Shown piece after piece: positions 16,326 through 24,033 of a DNA stretch of 64,000 bases. The notes beneath the pieces were generated by a model. The model did no database searches, had not been told where the DNA came from, and was given only the letters and a program-made list of their open reading frames with translations. The position numbers and the translations under genes are program-made. The stretch spans positions 1 to 64,000 of the forward strand of contig DASSNU010000010.1 in the NCBI GenBank assembly GCA_035701265.1, read 5' to 3'. Within the stretch, counting starts at the first letter, position 1; every line of letters starts with the position of its first letter. Origin of the DNA: DASSNU01 sp035701265. GTDB taxonomy: Bacteria; Gemmatimonadota; Gemmatimonadetes; Gemmatimonadales; Gemmatimonadaceae.

Positions 16326-19300
16326 CTAGCCGCGCGGCTCGAGCGCGGCCGTGCCCTGCAACCGCGCGAGCCGCCGCCGCGCATCGGACAGTGCCGGTTG
16401 GAGCTCCGGGTCAGCGCGACGCCACAGGTCGATGAACCGCGCGTAGGTCTTCGCGGCGCTCGCCGAGTCTCCGTGTTGCGCGTACAGCGCAGCCAGCCGC
16501 TGCAGTACGTGTCCCAACTCCACGGCATCGGGCTCGAATCGCCACTTCCACGGCGTGTTCAGATACCGCTCGTACGTCGCGATCGCGGAGTCCGGCTCTC
16601 CCATGGCGTCGTACGCGCGTGCGAGATCGGGGAGTGCGCAGATGGAGCATTCGATCGTCGCCGCTGCCTCACGCAGTGCTGTGTTCGCCTCTGGCAGGCG
16701 GCGCTCGGAGAGCGCGATCGCGCCGAGCGACCAGCGGCGCTCGGCTGTCACCCCGCGCAGGCGCCAGAGCCTGGTCCGCTCCGCCTGCGCGATGAGTGCG
16801 CGAGCACGTTCCGGGCGCCCGGCGGCGGCGAAGAATCGCGCGAGCTCGTCGTAGGGACGATCGCCTTCCTCGATGCTGTCCAGCGGAAACCGCAGTAAGG
16901 CATCGTCCACCGTGCGCACCGCCGTGTCGGGAGCGTTCCGGTAGCGGAGCTCGAGGTAGCCGAGGCGAAGCGCGGACGAGAGGTACCGCCCGGGCGATCG
17001 ATGCATCTCGCCGAGCGTGAGCACCTGGCGCGAGTACTGCTCCGCTTCGCCGAGCCGCCCCCGCGTCATGAGAATGCCCGCCAGCGTCTCGAGTCCATCG
17101 AGGGAATCGTCGGCGCTGGTGGTGGCCAGCCTCGCCCGCGCCATGCGCTCAGCGGCGTCCCAGTCCTGACGTGCCGCGGCGAGATAGATCTCGCCGAGCT
17201 TCGCGTTCAGGTAGTCGGGGTAGCGCGCCTCGATGTCGTCCAACTGGCGACGGGCGCGAGCGAAATCTCCGCGCATCAACTGCGCTCCGAAGACGGCCAT
17301 GCGCAGGATCGGGATCGTCGAATCGATGGAGACGGCCCGCGCGGCAAGGCTCTCTTCCATCGCGTAGTCGCGGCGGAATTCGAGCACGTACGAGAGATTG
17401 TTCAGCGCGCGCACGTCGCCGGGGTAGCGCTGGAGCACGCGTCGATAGGCGTCGATGGCCCTGGCGTAGTCGCTGGTGATGTTGAAGGCGTAGCTGGCGA
17501 TCGTGTGGTATCGCTCGTAGAACGGCAGGCGCTCCTCGTTGGCGACCGCGTGCTCGAGCGCCGTCGCCATGCGGCCGTTCTCGACCATGTCGCCGTACGT
17601 GACGCCCAGCACGCGATACGCCGACGCGAAGCCGGTGTCCAGCGTGATCGCCGCCTGGAGCAATTGCACGCCACGCGACCGGTCCCCCGCGGCGATGACG
17701 CGCACCCCTTCGGAGTAATCGCGCAGCGCGGCGAGCGATGGCGTGGTCACCTGCTCCAGCGGCGGCGTGGCCCGAATGGCGCGCAGCGATTCTCCCATCC
17801 GCTCGCGCAGATGCGCGGCCAGCCGGTCCACCGCGGAGATCACGTCGGTGGAATCGGTGGCCACTTCGCGGAACGCCGCGAGCAGATCCCCCTTCTGCGC
17901 GCTCATCAGCTCGGCGGTGATCGTGTAGCGGCCGGCGACGCGCGAGACGCTCCCCGTCACGAACGCCTTCACCCCTTCGCGCATCGCCACCTCGCGCGCG
18001 AGCGAGTCGTTGAGCGCGAGGTCGGGAGAGCGCTCCATGCGCGCGAGCGTGGAGCGGATCTGCCGCGGCGAGAGCACCTGCACCAGCGGCGACTGCGTGA
18101 GGTCCACCTGGAGCGCGTCGCTCAACGCAGCGGCGAGCACCGGATCGTCCGCGCGGTCGGCGAAGTCGGCAACAAGAATCCGGTCGCGCGGAGCAAGCAC
18201 GCCGCTCGCCAGGAGCGAGCGATCCCTCTCGCCACCCGCCGCTCCACGGAACGCCACGAACCCCGCGACGAACAGCAGGACGGCGCCGGCGGCGATCGCT
18301 GCGGCGGTGACCGCGGCACGATTCCGCCGCACATACTTTCCGGCGCGGTACCCGACGCTGTCGCGCCGCGCCTGCACGGGCAGCCCGTCGAGATGACGCC
18401 GGATGTCCCCGGCCAGCGCGTCCACCGATTGGTAGCGGCGCCCGGGCTCCTTGCGGAGCGCCATGAGCACGATCGTGTCAAGGTCTCCGCGCAATTGCTG
18501 GCGCAGCTTGTCGGCGGAGCTCGTACCCGCCGCGGCCGCGCGATCGGCCGCGAGTCCCGGCCGGCGCGGAGCGTTCCCCGCGGATTCGCGCGCGCGCGTG
18601 ACGGCGGTGCTCGGCCGCTCGGGGTCGGTGGTGCGCACCTCGGCGGCGACGTCGAGCGGATCGCGACTCCGCAACCGATACGGCGAGCGCCCGGTGAGCA
18701 GCTCATAGAGCACCACGCCGAGCGAGTACACATCGCTCGCCACCGTCGCGCGCCGCCCCTCCACCTGCTCCGGACTGGCGTACTCCGGCGTGAGCAGACG
18801 AAAGCCGGTCACCGAGGACGTCGCTTCGCCGACGTCCGGATCGAGCACCTTCGCGATGCCGAAGTCGAGCAGCTTCGCCACGCCGTCCGCGGTGACGAGC
18901 ACGTTCACGGGCTTGATGTCGCGATGCACGACGAGCTGCCGGTGCGCGTACGCCACCGCGCCCGTCACCTGAAGAAAGAGGCGCAGCCGCGCGGCAATGG
19001 AGAGACGCCGCGCGTCCGCGTACTCGTCGATCGGCTCTCCCTGGATGTACTCCATCACGAAGTACGGGCGGCCGTCGTCGGTGGTGCCGCCATCCAGCAG
19101 CCGCGCGATGTTCGGGTGGTCGAGCGACGCGAGGATCTGCCGCTCCGCGCGGAAGCGCTCGAGCACGAGCTCCGTGTCCATGCCGCGTTTGATCAGCTTG
19201 ATCGCCACGCGCTGCTCGTAGAGGCCGTCGGCGCGCTCGGCCAGGTAGACCGCGCCCATCCCGCCGCGGCCGATCTCGCGCACGATGCGGTACGCGCCGC

Positions 19301-19547
19301 ACCGGTACCCTTCGGCGAACGGCTCGCCGGTATCAGTGGTCCTCATCGGCGCGCCCACGCTGTCGATGGCCGGCGTCTGGATGAACTCTCCGGCGCGCTC
19401 GTGCGCGGCGACCAGCCGTTCCACCTCCGCGCGCAGCGCGTCGTCATCCGCGCACTCGCCGGCGAGAAACGCGGATCGCTCCGCGGCGGGGAGCGCGATC
19501 GCGGCGTCGAAGAGCGCGGTGAGCCGATCCCAGCGCGCGTCGCTCAC
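16326..19547 (-). CDS. Ser/Thr protein kinase with C-terminal TPR array
   Basis: A Pkn2-type kinase. A helical N-terminal leader is followed by the kinase domain at about 86-345: GRGGMGAVYLAERADG, K117 in VAIKLIK, HRDIKPVNVLV with the catalytic Asp, DFGIAK and the APE-like YASPEQ. A membrane helix lies near 412-432. Outside the membrane a region of about 150 residues (ILVADFADRADDPVLA...) is followed by TPR repeats to the end, the layout for binding exported proteins. The GTG start overlaps the sigma-factor stop by 4 bases (GTGA), so the sigma factor and kinase are made together and the kinase may control the factor. Confidence 0.92.
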   Translation of the reverse strand: MSDARWDRLTALFDAAIALPAAERSAFLAGECADDDALRAEVERLVAAHERAGEFIQTPAIDSVGAPMRTTDTGEPFAEGYRCGAYRIVREIGRGGMGAVYLAERADGLYEQRVAIKLIKRGMDTELVLERFRAERQILASLDHPNIARLLDGGTTDDGRPYFVMEYIQGEPIDEYADARRLSIAARLRLFLQVTGAVAYAHRQLVVHRDIKPVNVLVTADGVAKLLDFGIAKVLDPDVGEATSSVTGFRLLTPEYASPEQVEGRRATVASDVYSLGVVLYELLTGRSPYRLRSRDPLDVAAEVRTTDPERPSTAVTRARESAGNAPRRPGLAADRAAAAGTSSADKLRQQLRGDLDTIVLMALRKEPGRRYQSVDALAGDIRRHLDGLPVQARRDSVGYRAGKYVRRNRAAVTAAAIAAGAVLLFVAGFVAFRGAAGGERDRSLLASGVLAPRDRILVADFADRADDPVLAAALSDALQVDLTQSPLVQVLSPRQIRSTLARMERSPDLALNDSLAREVAMREGVKAFVTGSVSRVAGRYTITAELMSAQKGDLLAAFREVATDSTDVISAVDRLAAHLRERMGESLRAIRATPPLEQVTTPSLAALRDYSEGVRVIAAGDRSRGVQLLQAAITLDTGFASAYRVLGVTYGDMVENGRMATALEHAVANEERLPFYERYHTIASYAFNITSDYARAIDAYRRVLQRYPGDVRALNNLSYVLEFRRDYAMEESLAARAVSIDSTIPILRMAVFGAQLMRGDFARARRQLDDIEARYPDYLNAKLGEIYLAAARQDWDAAERMARARLATTSADDSLDGLETLAGILMTRGRLGEAEQYSRQVLTLGEMHRSPGRYLSSALRLGYLELRYRNAPDTAVRTVDDALLRFPLDSIEEGDRPYDELARFFAAAGRPERARALIAQAERTRLWRLRGVTAERRWSLGAIALSERRLPEANTALREAAATIECSICALPDLARAYDAMGEPDSAIATYERYLNTPWKWRFEPDAVELGHVLQRLAALYAQHGDSASAAKTYARFIDLWRRADPELQPALSDARRRLARLQGTAALEPRG

Positions 19548-20248
19548 TGTGCGCCTCCGGACTCGCCAGCACGGCCGCCGCGTGTGCGGCGCGCGCTGGT
19601 GCGCTCGCTCGCGGCGGTGTCGTTCCCGCCGGCGTCCGCATCCGCGGTGCCTTCGATAGCGTCATACAGCCACGCTCGCGCGAAGCTCCACTCGCGTTCC
19701 ACCGTGGCGCGGGAGATTTCGAGCACTTCCGCGATCTCGTCCATCGTCAGTCCGCCGAAGAATCGCAACTCCACCACACGCGCCTTGCGCTCATCGAGCG
19801 CGGACAACCGGCCGAGGGCATCCTCCAGCGCGATCAGGTCGACGTCGGGAGCGGCGGCCGCCGCGTCGACCAGGCTCAGCGACACGCGCTCGCGATTGCC
19901 CGCACGCTTGGCCGCGGCGCGATCGCGCGCATGGTTGACGAGAATGCGCCGCATCATCCCCGCTGCGAGACCGAGGAACTGCGCGCGATTCCGCCAGTCG
20001 GCGTGGCGCTGGTTGATGAGCCGGAGATACGCCTCGTGGACGAGCGCGGTGGGCTGCAGCGTGTGATCGGGACGCTCGCGGCCGAGGTAGCCCGACGCCA
20101 GCCGATGCAGCTCCTCGTAGAGGAGCGGCAGCATCTGGTCGAGCGCGTTCCGGTCGCCGGCGCTCCACGCGAGCAGCAACTGGGTAGCCGCGCCGGGCGG
20201 GGACGTTGACGGCGTGGAGGAGGGGGTGCTCGCGTCGCGGTGGGTCAT
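19544..20248 (-). CDS. ECF sigma factor (Sig-70_X6-like, about 234 aa)
   Basis: An RNA polymerase sigma subunit. Region 2 spans about 20-100: LLYEELHRLASGYLGRERPDHTLQPTALVHEAYLRL is the mark of the TIGR02999/Sig-70_X6 group; I give only its parts: ELHRLASGYL and TALVHEAYL. Region 4 is at about 140-195 with GLTMDEIAEVLEISRATVERE, the helix-turn-helix. The C-terminal tail is extra and low-complexity. The start chosen, MTHRDASTPSS, is 99 codons inside a longer frame whose earlier part is a GC-rich artefact. No anti-sigma gene is adjacent; a coupled Ser/Thr kinase follows, so signal input may come through the kinase. Confidence 0.88.
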   Translation of the reverse strand: MTHRDASTPSSTPSTSPPGAATQLLLAWSAGDRNALDQMLPLLYEELHRLASGYLGRERPDHTLQPTALVHEAYLRLINQRHADWRNRAQFLGLAAGMMRRILVNHARDRAAAKRAGNRERVSLSLVDAAAAAPDVDLIALEDALGRLSALDERKARVVELRFFGGLTMDEIAEVLEISRATVEREWSFARAWLYDAIEGTADADAGGNDTAASERTSARRTRGGRAGESGGAQ

Positions 20249-20719
20249 CTGATCGCCCGGACTTGCGGGAAACTTCCGGCTCGGGCGTGAGCGCGCCTTA
20301 TAGTAGCGCCGGCCGGTGCGCTCCTCAATCGGCGCGCGCCGCTTCGGGCGCAGCTTCTGCGGCGGTCTCCCCCGGCGCGGGGGCCGGCCCCGGCAGCGGG
20401 AACGGTGCCCACGTGGGTTAATGCTGGAACATCCGATGAGGCTGGACGCTCTCTGACCGGGAGCGTTGGGAAAGCGCAGCTCCTGGCGCCCGCTGGCGGA
20501 TGACGATCCAGGTCCCCAGCGTGACGCATGGCATGGCCAGCGCATGCCCGGCCGGCTGTTCAGTCGTCATCCTTCAATGAGCTATTGCCAGCCAGGATGT
20601 ACTGCTTGCCGAAAAGGCGGTGTTCCGTGTCCGGTTGGGGCATTGCTCGACACGACGCCAGGCAGCAGGTTGTGGAGTCCCTGCGGTAGGGCACCTTCTG
20701 GCACACCGGGAGATACGCG
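20249..20719. other. Intergenic region between the sigma factor and the TPR gene
   Basis: 471 bases of divergent upstream sequence. GC-rich and structured near the sigma-factor side, with runs such as CCCCGGCGCGGGGGCC. No clear promoter was found. A short frame from 20577 with five cysteines (MSYCQPGCTACRKGG) ends by overlapping the TPR gene start as ATGA, but has no ribosome site; it is treated as unproven. Confidence 0.4.
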
Positions 20720-21958
20720 ATGACCCGCAGAGCCCAAAACACGCTGCGCCACCGGGCGTACTTCGAGCAACTGGATGCCATCGGCGACGATGCGCATCCG
20801 GACTTCCATACGGTCGCGGCCGGATTGTACGCCCTGCGGCTGTTCGACTCCTGGGTGCTGGACGGCTGCGGGAGCGCACCTCCGGATGCCCGCCAGCTCG
20901 GCGGTGCGCGCCGGGCCGTTGCGGAGGCGCCGCCCAGCGCGACGATGCGCGTGCTGGGCAACGTGGTGGAAGCGATCGCGACGGCGCAGGGGGTGGATGG
21001 AAGCATGGTGCTCCCCGCCCTGCTCGCCTACGCGCGCGCGCTCAACTTCGAGGCGCGCTGGGCGCTGGCACAGGACGTCTACGACACGATCATCTCCGTC
21101 TCTTCGTGTGTGACCGACGACGAGCTCCTGCTCTCGGCGATGCACATGCGCGGCTACACGATGCGTATGCAGGGGCGACTGGACGAGGCCGCGGTGGCGT
21201 ACAAGCAGCTGCGTATGGCGGCAGAGTTCGTGGGAGAGACGAAGTTCGTGATGGAGGCGCGGCTCTCGGAGGCGAAGCTTGCGATCGATCGCGGGAACCT
21301 GCCGCGTGCGGAAGAGAAGCTGGAAGAGCTGCTCGCTGAGCCCGCGATCATGGTGCGGCCGGCGCTGCGGTCGAAGGTGTTGCATGATCGGTCGACCGTA
21401 TCGGGTCGGCGTGGTCACTTGGCGGATGCGGTGAAGCTTGCGTACCAGGCACTCGAGCTGTGTAAGGACCCGGCGAGCCGCGATCGCATCTTGACGGATC
21501 TTGCAACGACGCTCTGCTCCATGGGGCAGTGGGACGGCGCACGCGACGCATTCACGATCGTCGCAGCTACTGCCCAGGAGCAGCACATCCGATGGGCCGC
21601 GACCAACAGTCTGCTCGAGATTGCGTTCCTGGAGCGGCGGCAGCCTTTGTTCGATCAGTATCGTCGGGAGCTGTCCGATGCTGCACTACCACCGGTGCTG
21701 AGAGTCGAGCACCTGTACTTGGTGGGCAAGGGGCTTCGCACATTCGGACACGTAGCCGAAGCGGCAGAGGCTCTCAGCAAGGCCCTCGCAATGGCACACG
21801 AGCACGGTTTGAATGAACTCGCCTTCAAGGCTGAAACGCTTCTGGAGAACTCGGACGCAGGCCTACCGGAGTTGCCCATTTCCGAGTACTCGCCGGACGA
21901 TGGCGTCTCTGAAGTGCTTGGTGGGATCGCTCGTATGCTTGAAAGCGCCAGGTCATGA
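20720..21958 (+). CDS. TPR-like all-helical protein (412 aa)
   Basis: The protein is helical throughout, without signal or membrane segments. It shows several 34-residue-like repeats: RGYTMRMQGRLDEAAVAYKQ, LSEAKLAIDRGNLPRAEE, HLADAVKLAYQALEL, TLCSMGQWDGARDAF and GHVAEAAEALSKALAM, each with the A/G/A-A spacing of TPRs. No DNA-binding helix is visible at the N-terminus. Length and fold are like the peptide-sensing TPR regulators (Rap/Aim-type), but nothing proves that. The gene is convergent with a small lipopeptide gene, separated by a 28-bp perfect palindrome. A role as a receptor or adaptor is inferred. Confidence 0.75.
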   Translation: MTRRAQNTLRHRAYFEQLDAIGDDAHPDFHTVAAGLYALRLFDSWVLDGCGSAPPDARQLGGARRAVAEAPPSATMRVLGNVVEAIATAQGVDGSMVLPALLAYARALNFEARWALAQDVYDTIISVSSCVTDDELLLSAMHMRGYTMRMQGRLDEAAVAYKQLRMAAEFVGETKFVMEARLSEAKLAIDRGNLPRAEEKLEELLAEPAIMVRPALRSKVLHDRSTVSGRRGHLADAVKLAYQALELCKDPASRDRILTDLATTLCSMGQWDGARDAFTIVAATAQEQHIRWAATNSLLEIAFLERRQPLFDQYRRELSDAALPPVLRVEHLYLVGKGLRTFGHVAEAAEALSKALAMAHEHGLNELAFKAETLLENSDAGLPELPISEYSPDDGVSEVLGGIARMLESARS

Positions 21959-21970
21959 CTGGATGTGGGC

Positions 21971-21998
21971 AGCGGGTCGCGAAGCTTCGCGACCCGCT
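21971..21998. terminator. 28-bp perfect palindrome, probable bidirectional terminator
   Basis: The sequence AGCGGGTCGCGAAG is followed directly by its exact reverse complement. It begins 13 nt after the stop of the TPR gene and 44 nt beyond the stop of the convergent lipopeptide gene. A stem of this strength with the loop only at its centre would stall polymerase from both sides. There is no U-run on either side, so it may also be a protein-binding operator. Confidence 0.6.
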
Positions 21999-22042
21999 GT
22001 TGCTCCACACACCTCTGTGGGGAACAGACCTCGCAGATTGAC

Positions 22043-22186
22043 TCAGCCGATGCTACCCACGTAGCCGTCATCCATCACCGGCGGCTGACTGTTCGAGCTG
22101 GGGCCCGTGGGGTTGGTGCAGGCACCGAGAGCGAGAGCAACGGACGACACGAGCGCGACGAGCAGCGCAACTTTGCGGCGGGGCAT
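22043..22186 (-). CDS. Small 47-aa lipopeptide, signal peptide plus short tail
   Basis: A gene of 48 codons. GGAGG lies 7 nt before the ATG. The protein opens MPRRKVALLVALVSS with a basic n-region and hydrophobic core. A lipobox LGAC gives cleavage before Cys23, leaving a 25-residue mature peptide, CTNPTGPSSN plus a tail ending DDGYVGSIG, lipid-anchored at its N-terminus. Small lipoproteins ending in Gly-rich tails are common in this phylum, but I know no function for them. The convergent TPR gene and HTH gene nearby suggest a signalling context. Confidence 0.65.
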   Translation of the reverse strand: MPRRKVALLVALVSSVALALGACTNPTGPSSNSQPPVMDDGYVGSIG

Positions 22187-22315
22187 CGGAAACCTCCGGG
22201 AATTTGAGCGCAGGACCTACCAGAGACTCGGCCCGAAGGTAGGCTGTCGGGGCGGAGCGTAAATCCCCAATTTCGGCAACGAGACCGCCCTGGCTGGAAA
22301 CCCGAGCCCTATCGA

Positions 22316-22376
22316 CCGTGCTCGTGCTCGCGCTGCTCCCTCCTGAACTGCTGCTCCCCTTCCGTCTCGCGCTGTC
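22316..22376 (+). repeat. 61-bp direct repeat, copy 1 (59/61 identical)
   Basis: Begins CCGTGCTCGTGCTCGC and ends CTCGCGCTGTC. It differs at two adjacent bases from copy 2, which forms the 5' end of the HTH gene 679 bp to the right. Confidence 0.9.
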
Positions 22377-22419
22377 TCATGAGGATCAACTAATTCGGCG
22401 CGCACGCAGCATACTGTAA
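22318..22419 (+). pseudogene. Truncated duplicate of the 5' end of the HTH regulator gene
   Basis: From the GTG the frame reads VLVLALLPPELLLPFRLALS exactly as the intact gene downstream, then HEDQLIRRARSIL and a stop. After the identical 20 residues the sequence still aligns weakly with the intact protein, then breaks. It is a leftover of a second, diverged copy cut short by a rearrangement. Confidence 0.7.
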
Positions 22420-22996
22420 CGTTGCGCCGGCTGCACGAGCAGTCCAGCTTACACGGGTGCGCTGCGATGACCCGCTCGCTCCGCTGGACGGGCGGGGCCG
22501 CCGGGATCGTTGAACCCGATCCACTCCTGCTTGCCACGCGGCTTCGCTCGGCATGTCGACGCGAAGGCCGCGGCAGTCAACGCGGTTCCGCGCATCCGCA
22601 TACGCGACACGGAATGGTTCGCGCTGCACCCGGCGACGTGACGCCATTCCGGTGTCAGTCGGGACGACAGTCAGTGGACGGGCCACTACCCGACCATTCC
22701 CGTGCCTACTCGCTCCCGATAGGACACCGTGGTACCGAGCAGGTGCCGCTACCTTCTGCCGTCGTGACCACCGCCTGATGCGATAGAGCGAGCGTCGCCT
22801 CGCTGGCGTCCGTGATCCGCACCTCATACGACTGCATGCTGCCAGCCGCGACCTCCCGATCTTGCGCTGCCGTGTGATTTCAAGCGACAGGCCGCGTCGA
22901 TATCCCGCCGCGAAACCACTGACACATGAGCGGCGCCGCATACTGCGGCGCGGGCGTATCGATACCATCAGGCCGAACCACGTTCCCTCCTGTGCC
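22420..22996. other. Intergenic region between the gene fragment and the HTH gene
   Basis: 577 bases with no convincing gene. A 43-codon minus-strand frame at 22706-22837 reads MQSYEVRITDASEATL and ends in a Cys pair (TCSVPRCPIGSE), which is protein-like, but its ribosome site is 14 nt away and it lacks context. The stretch may hold remnants of the duplicated HTH locus. Confidence 0.35.
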
Positions 22997-23055
22997 GTGC
23001 TCGTGCTCGCATTGCTCCCTCCTGAACTGCTGCTCCCCTTCCGTCTCGCGCTGTC
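22995..23055 (+). repeat. 61-bp direct repeat, copy 2 (within the HTH gene)
   Basis: The second copy of the 61-bp repeat covers the first 20 codons of the HTH gene, so both copies start with the same GTG codon and peptide. Confidence 0.9.
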
Positions 23056-23875
23056 GCGCCGGGACCGGCTGGTGTCCGCTGCGAACGCGGAGGAGCTGCG
23101 CGCCCTGGTACTGGAGCAGGCACCGGATGTCCTCGTCGTCGATCCGATGGCTGATCCGCGAATTGCAGGCATGCTTGATGGCGCGCGGCCAGTGGGGATG
23201 GCTCCTGTCGAGGGACCGCACGCAGTCATCGGCCAGTTCCCGATCATAGTGTATACAACGCCAGCACCGGAGACGATGCATGCGGCGTTCAACCTTGCAC
23301 GGTATGGGGCGAAGCACATCGTGCTCCGCGGATACGATGACACATCGCGCCATGTGCGGTCCACGCTCGTACAGGCCCAAGGCGAAGCGCTGTGCGAGCG
23401 CGTGTGGGAGGGGATCCAACCGCGCTTCGCCACCGCGCCGGAGTGGCTGCTCGCTGCCATGCAGCGCGTCTTTCAGGCGCCGCTCGAATTTCGAGGCGTG
23501 AAGAACATCACCGGCGTGTCCTCCCACCCCCGGCGTTCGCTCGACTACTGGCTTTCGCGCCTCGAGCTCGCTCCCGCACGAACGTTCTGGACCGCGGCAC
23601 GCGTGGCATGGGCCTATCCCGCCATCCGGGCGCGCGGCATGCTGCTCAAGCGTGTTGCCGAGCGATTGGGGTACTCCAAGCCGGAGTACTTCGCACGCCA
23701 TGTCCGTCACATAACGGGCCTGACACCCAAACAACTCCGAGCGGTGGAGCCGGAGGCGCTGCTGCGCCTGATCGTCCACCGGCTGGCGCACGCGCGCCGG
23801 AGCCGTCCCCGACCTCACGTCGCTCGCGACCGGAGCGGTGCCCCTCCTGCACGGAAGCGTGGCCCCCGCGATTGA
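22997..23875 (+). CDS. AraC-type HTH regulator with a receiver-like N-terminal half
   Basis: The N-terminal 110 residues look like a receiver fold: VLVLALLPPELLLPFRLAL, then the strand APDVLVVDPMAD with a possible acceptor Asp, and IIVYTTPAPE. A phosphorylation triad is not clear. A DNA-binding region at about 200-260 matches the second half of an AraC/XylS domain: LLKRVAERLGYSKPEYFARHV (shown in part) is the recognition helix block, followed by FARHVRHITGLTPKQLR. A basic tail closes it. The GTG start is set by the position of the duplicated fragment, which begins identically; no clear ribosome site precedes either copy. It faces the TonB receptor gene 158 bp away. Confidence 0.65.
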   Translation: MLVLALLPPELLLPFRLALSRRDRLVSAANAEELRALVLEQAPDVLVVDPMADPRIAGMLDGARPVGMAPVEGPHAVIGQFPIIVYTTPAPETMHAAFNLARYGAKHIVLRGYDDTSRHVRSTLVQAQGEALCERVWEGIQPRFATAPEWLLAAMQRVFQAPLEFRGVKNITGVSSHPRRSLDYWLSRLELAPARTFWTAARVAWAYPAIRARGMLLKRVAERLGYSKPEYFARHVRHITGLTPKQLRAVEPEALLRLIVHRLAHARRSRPRPHVARDRSGAPPARKRGPRD

Positions 23876-24033
23876 GACGTGGGTGCGCCGTGTCCGCACA
23901 GCATGCGCGACGACACGCATCGTACCCCCTGAATGGTCACCCCGCCGGGATGAGTCTTCGCCCTTCGTCCCCTGCCCGCGCGCCAGGCCCGCTTGTTGCC
24001 CTGGCTCATTGCCGACTTCCCGACGCGGTCACC

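Noticed and set aside
17001..20066. Very long plus-strand frame (1,021 codons) opposite the kinase
   Set aside because: Antisense shadow from high GC at third positions; His/Arg-rich with no domain, while the minus strand encodes a clear kinase.
22706..22837. 43-codon minus-strand frame in the gap left of the HTH gene
   Set aside because: Protein-like but with no close ribosome site and no context; recorded in the gap entry only.
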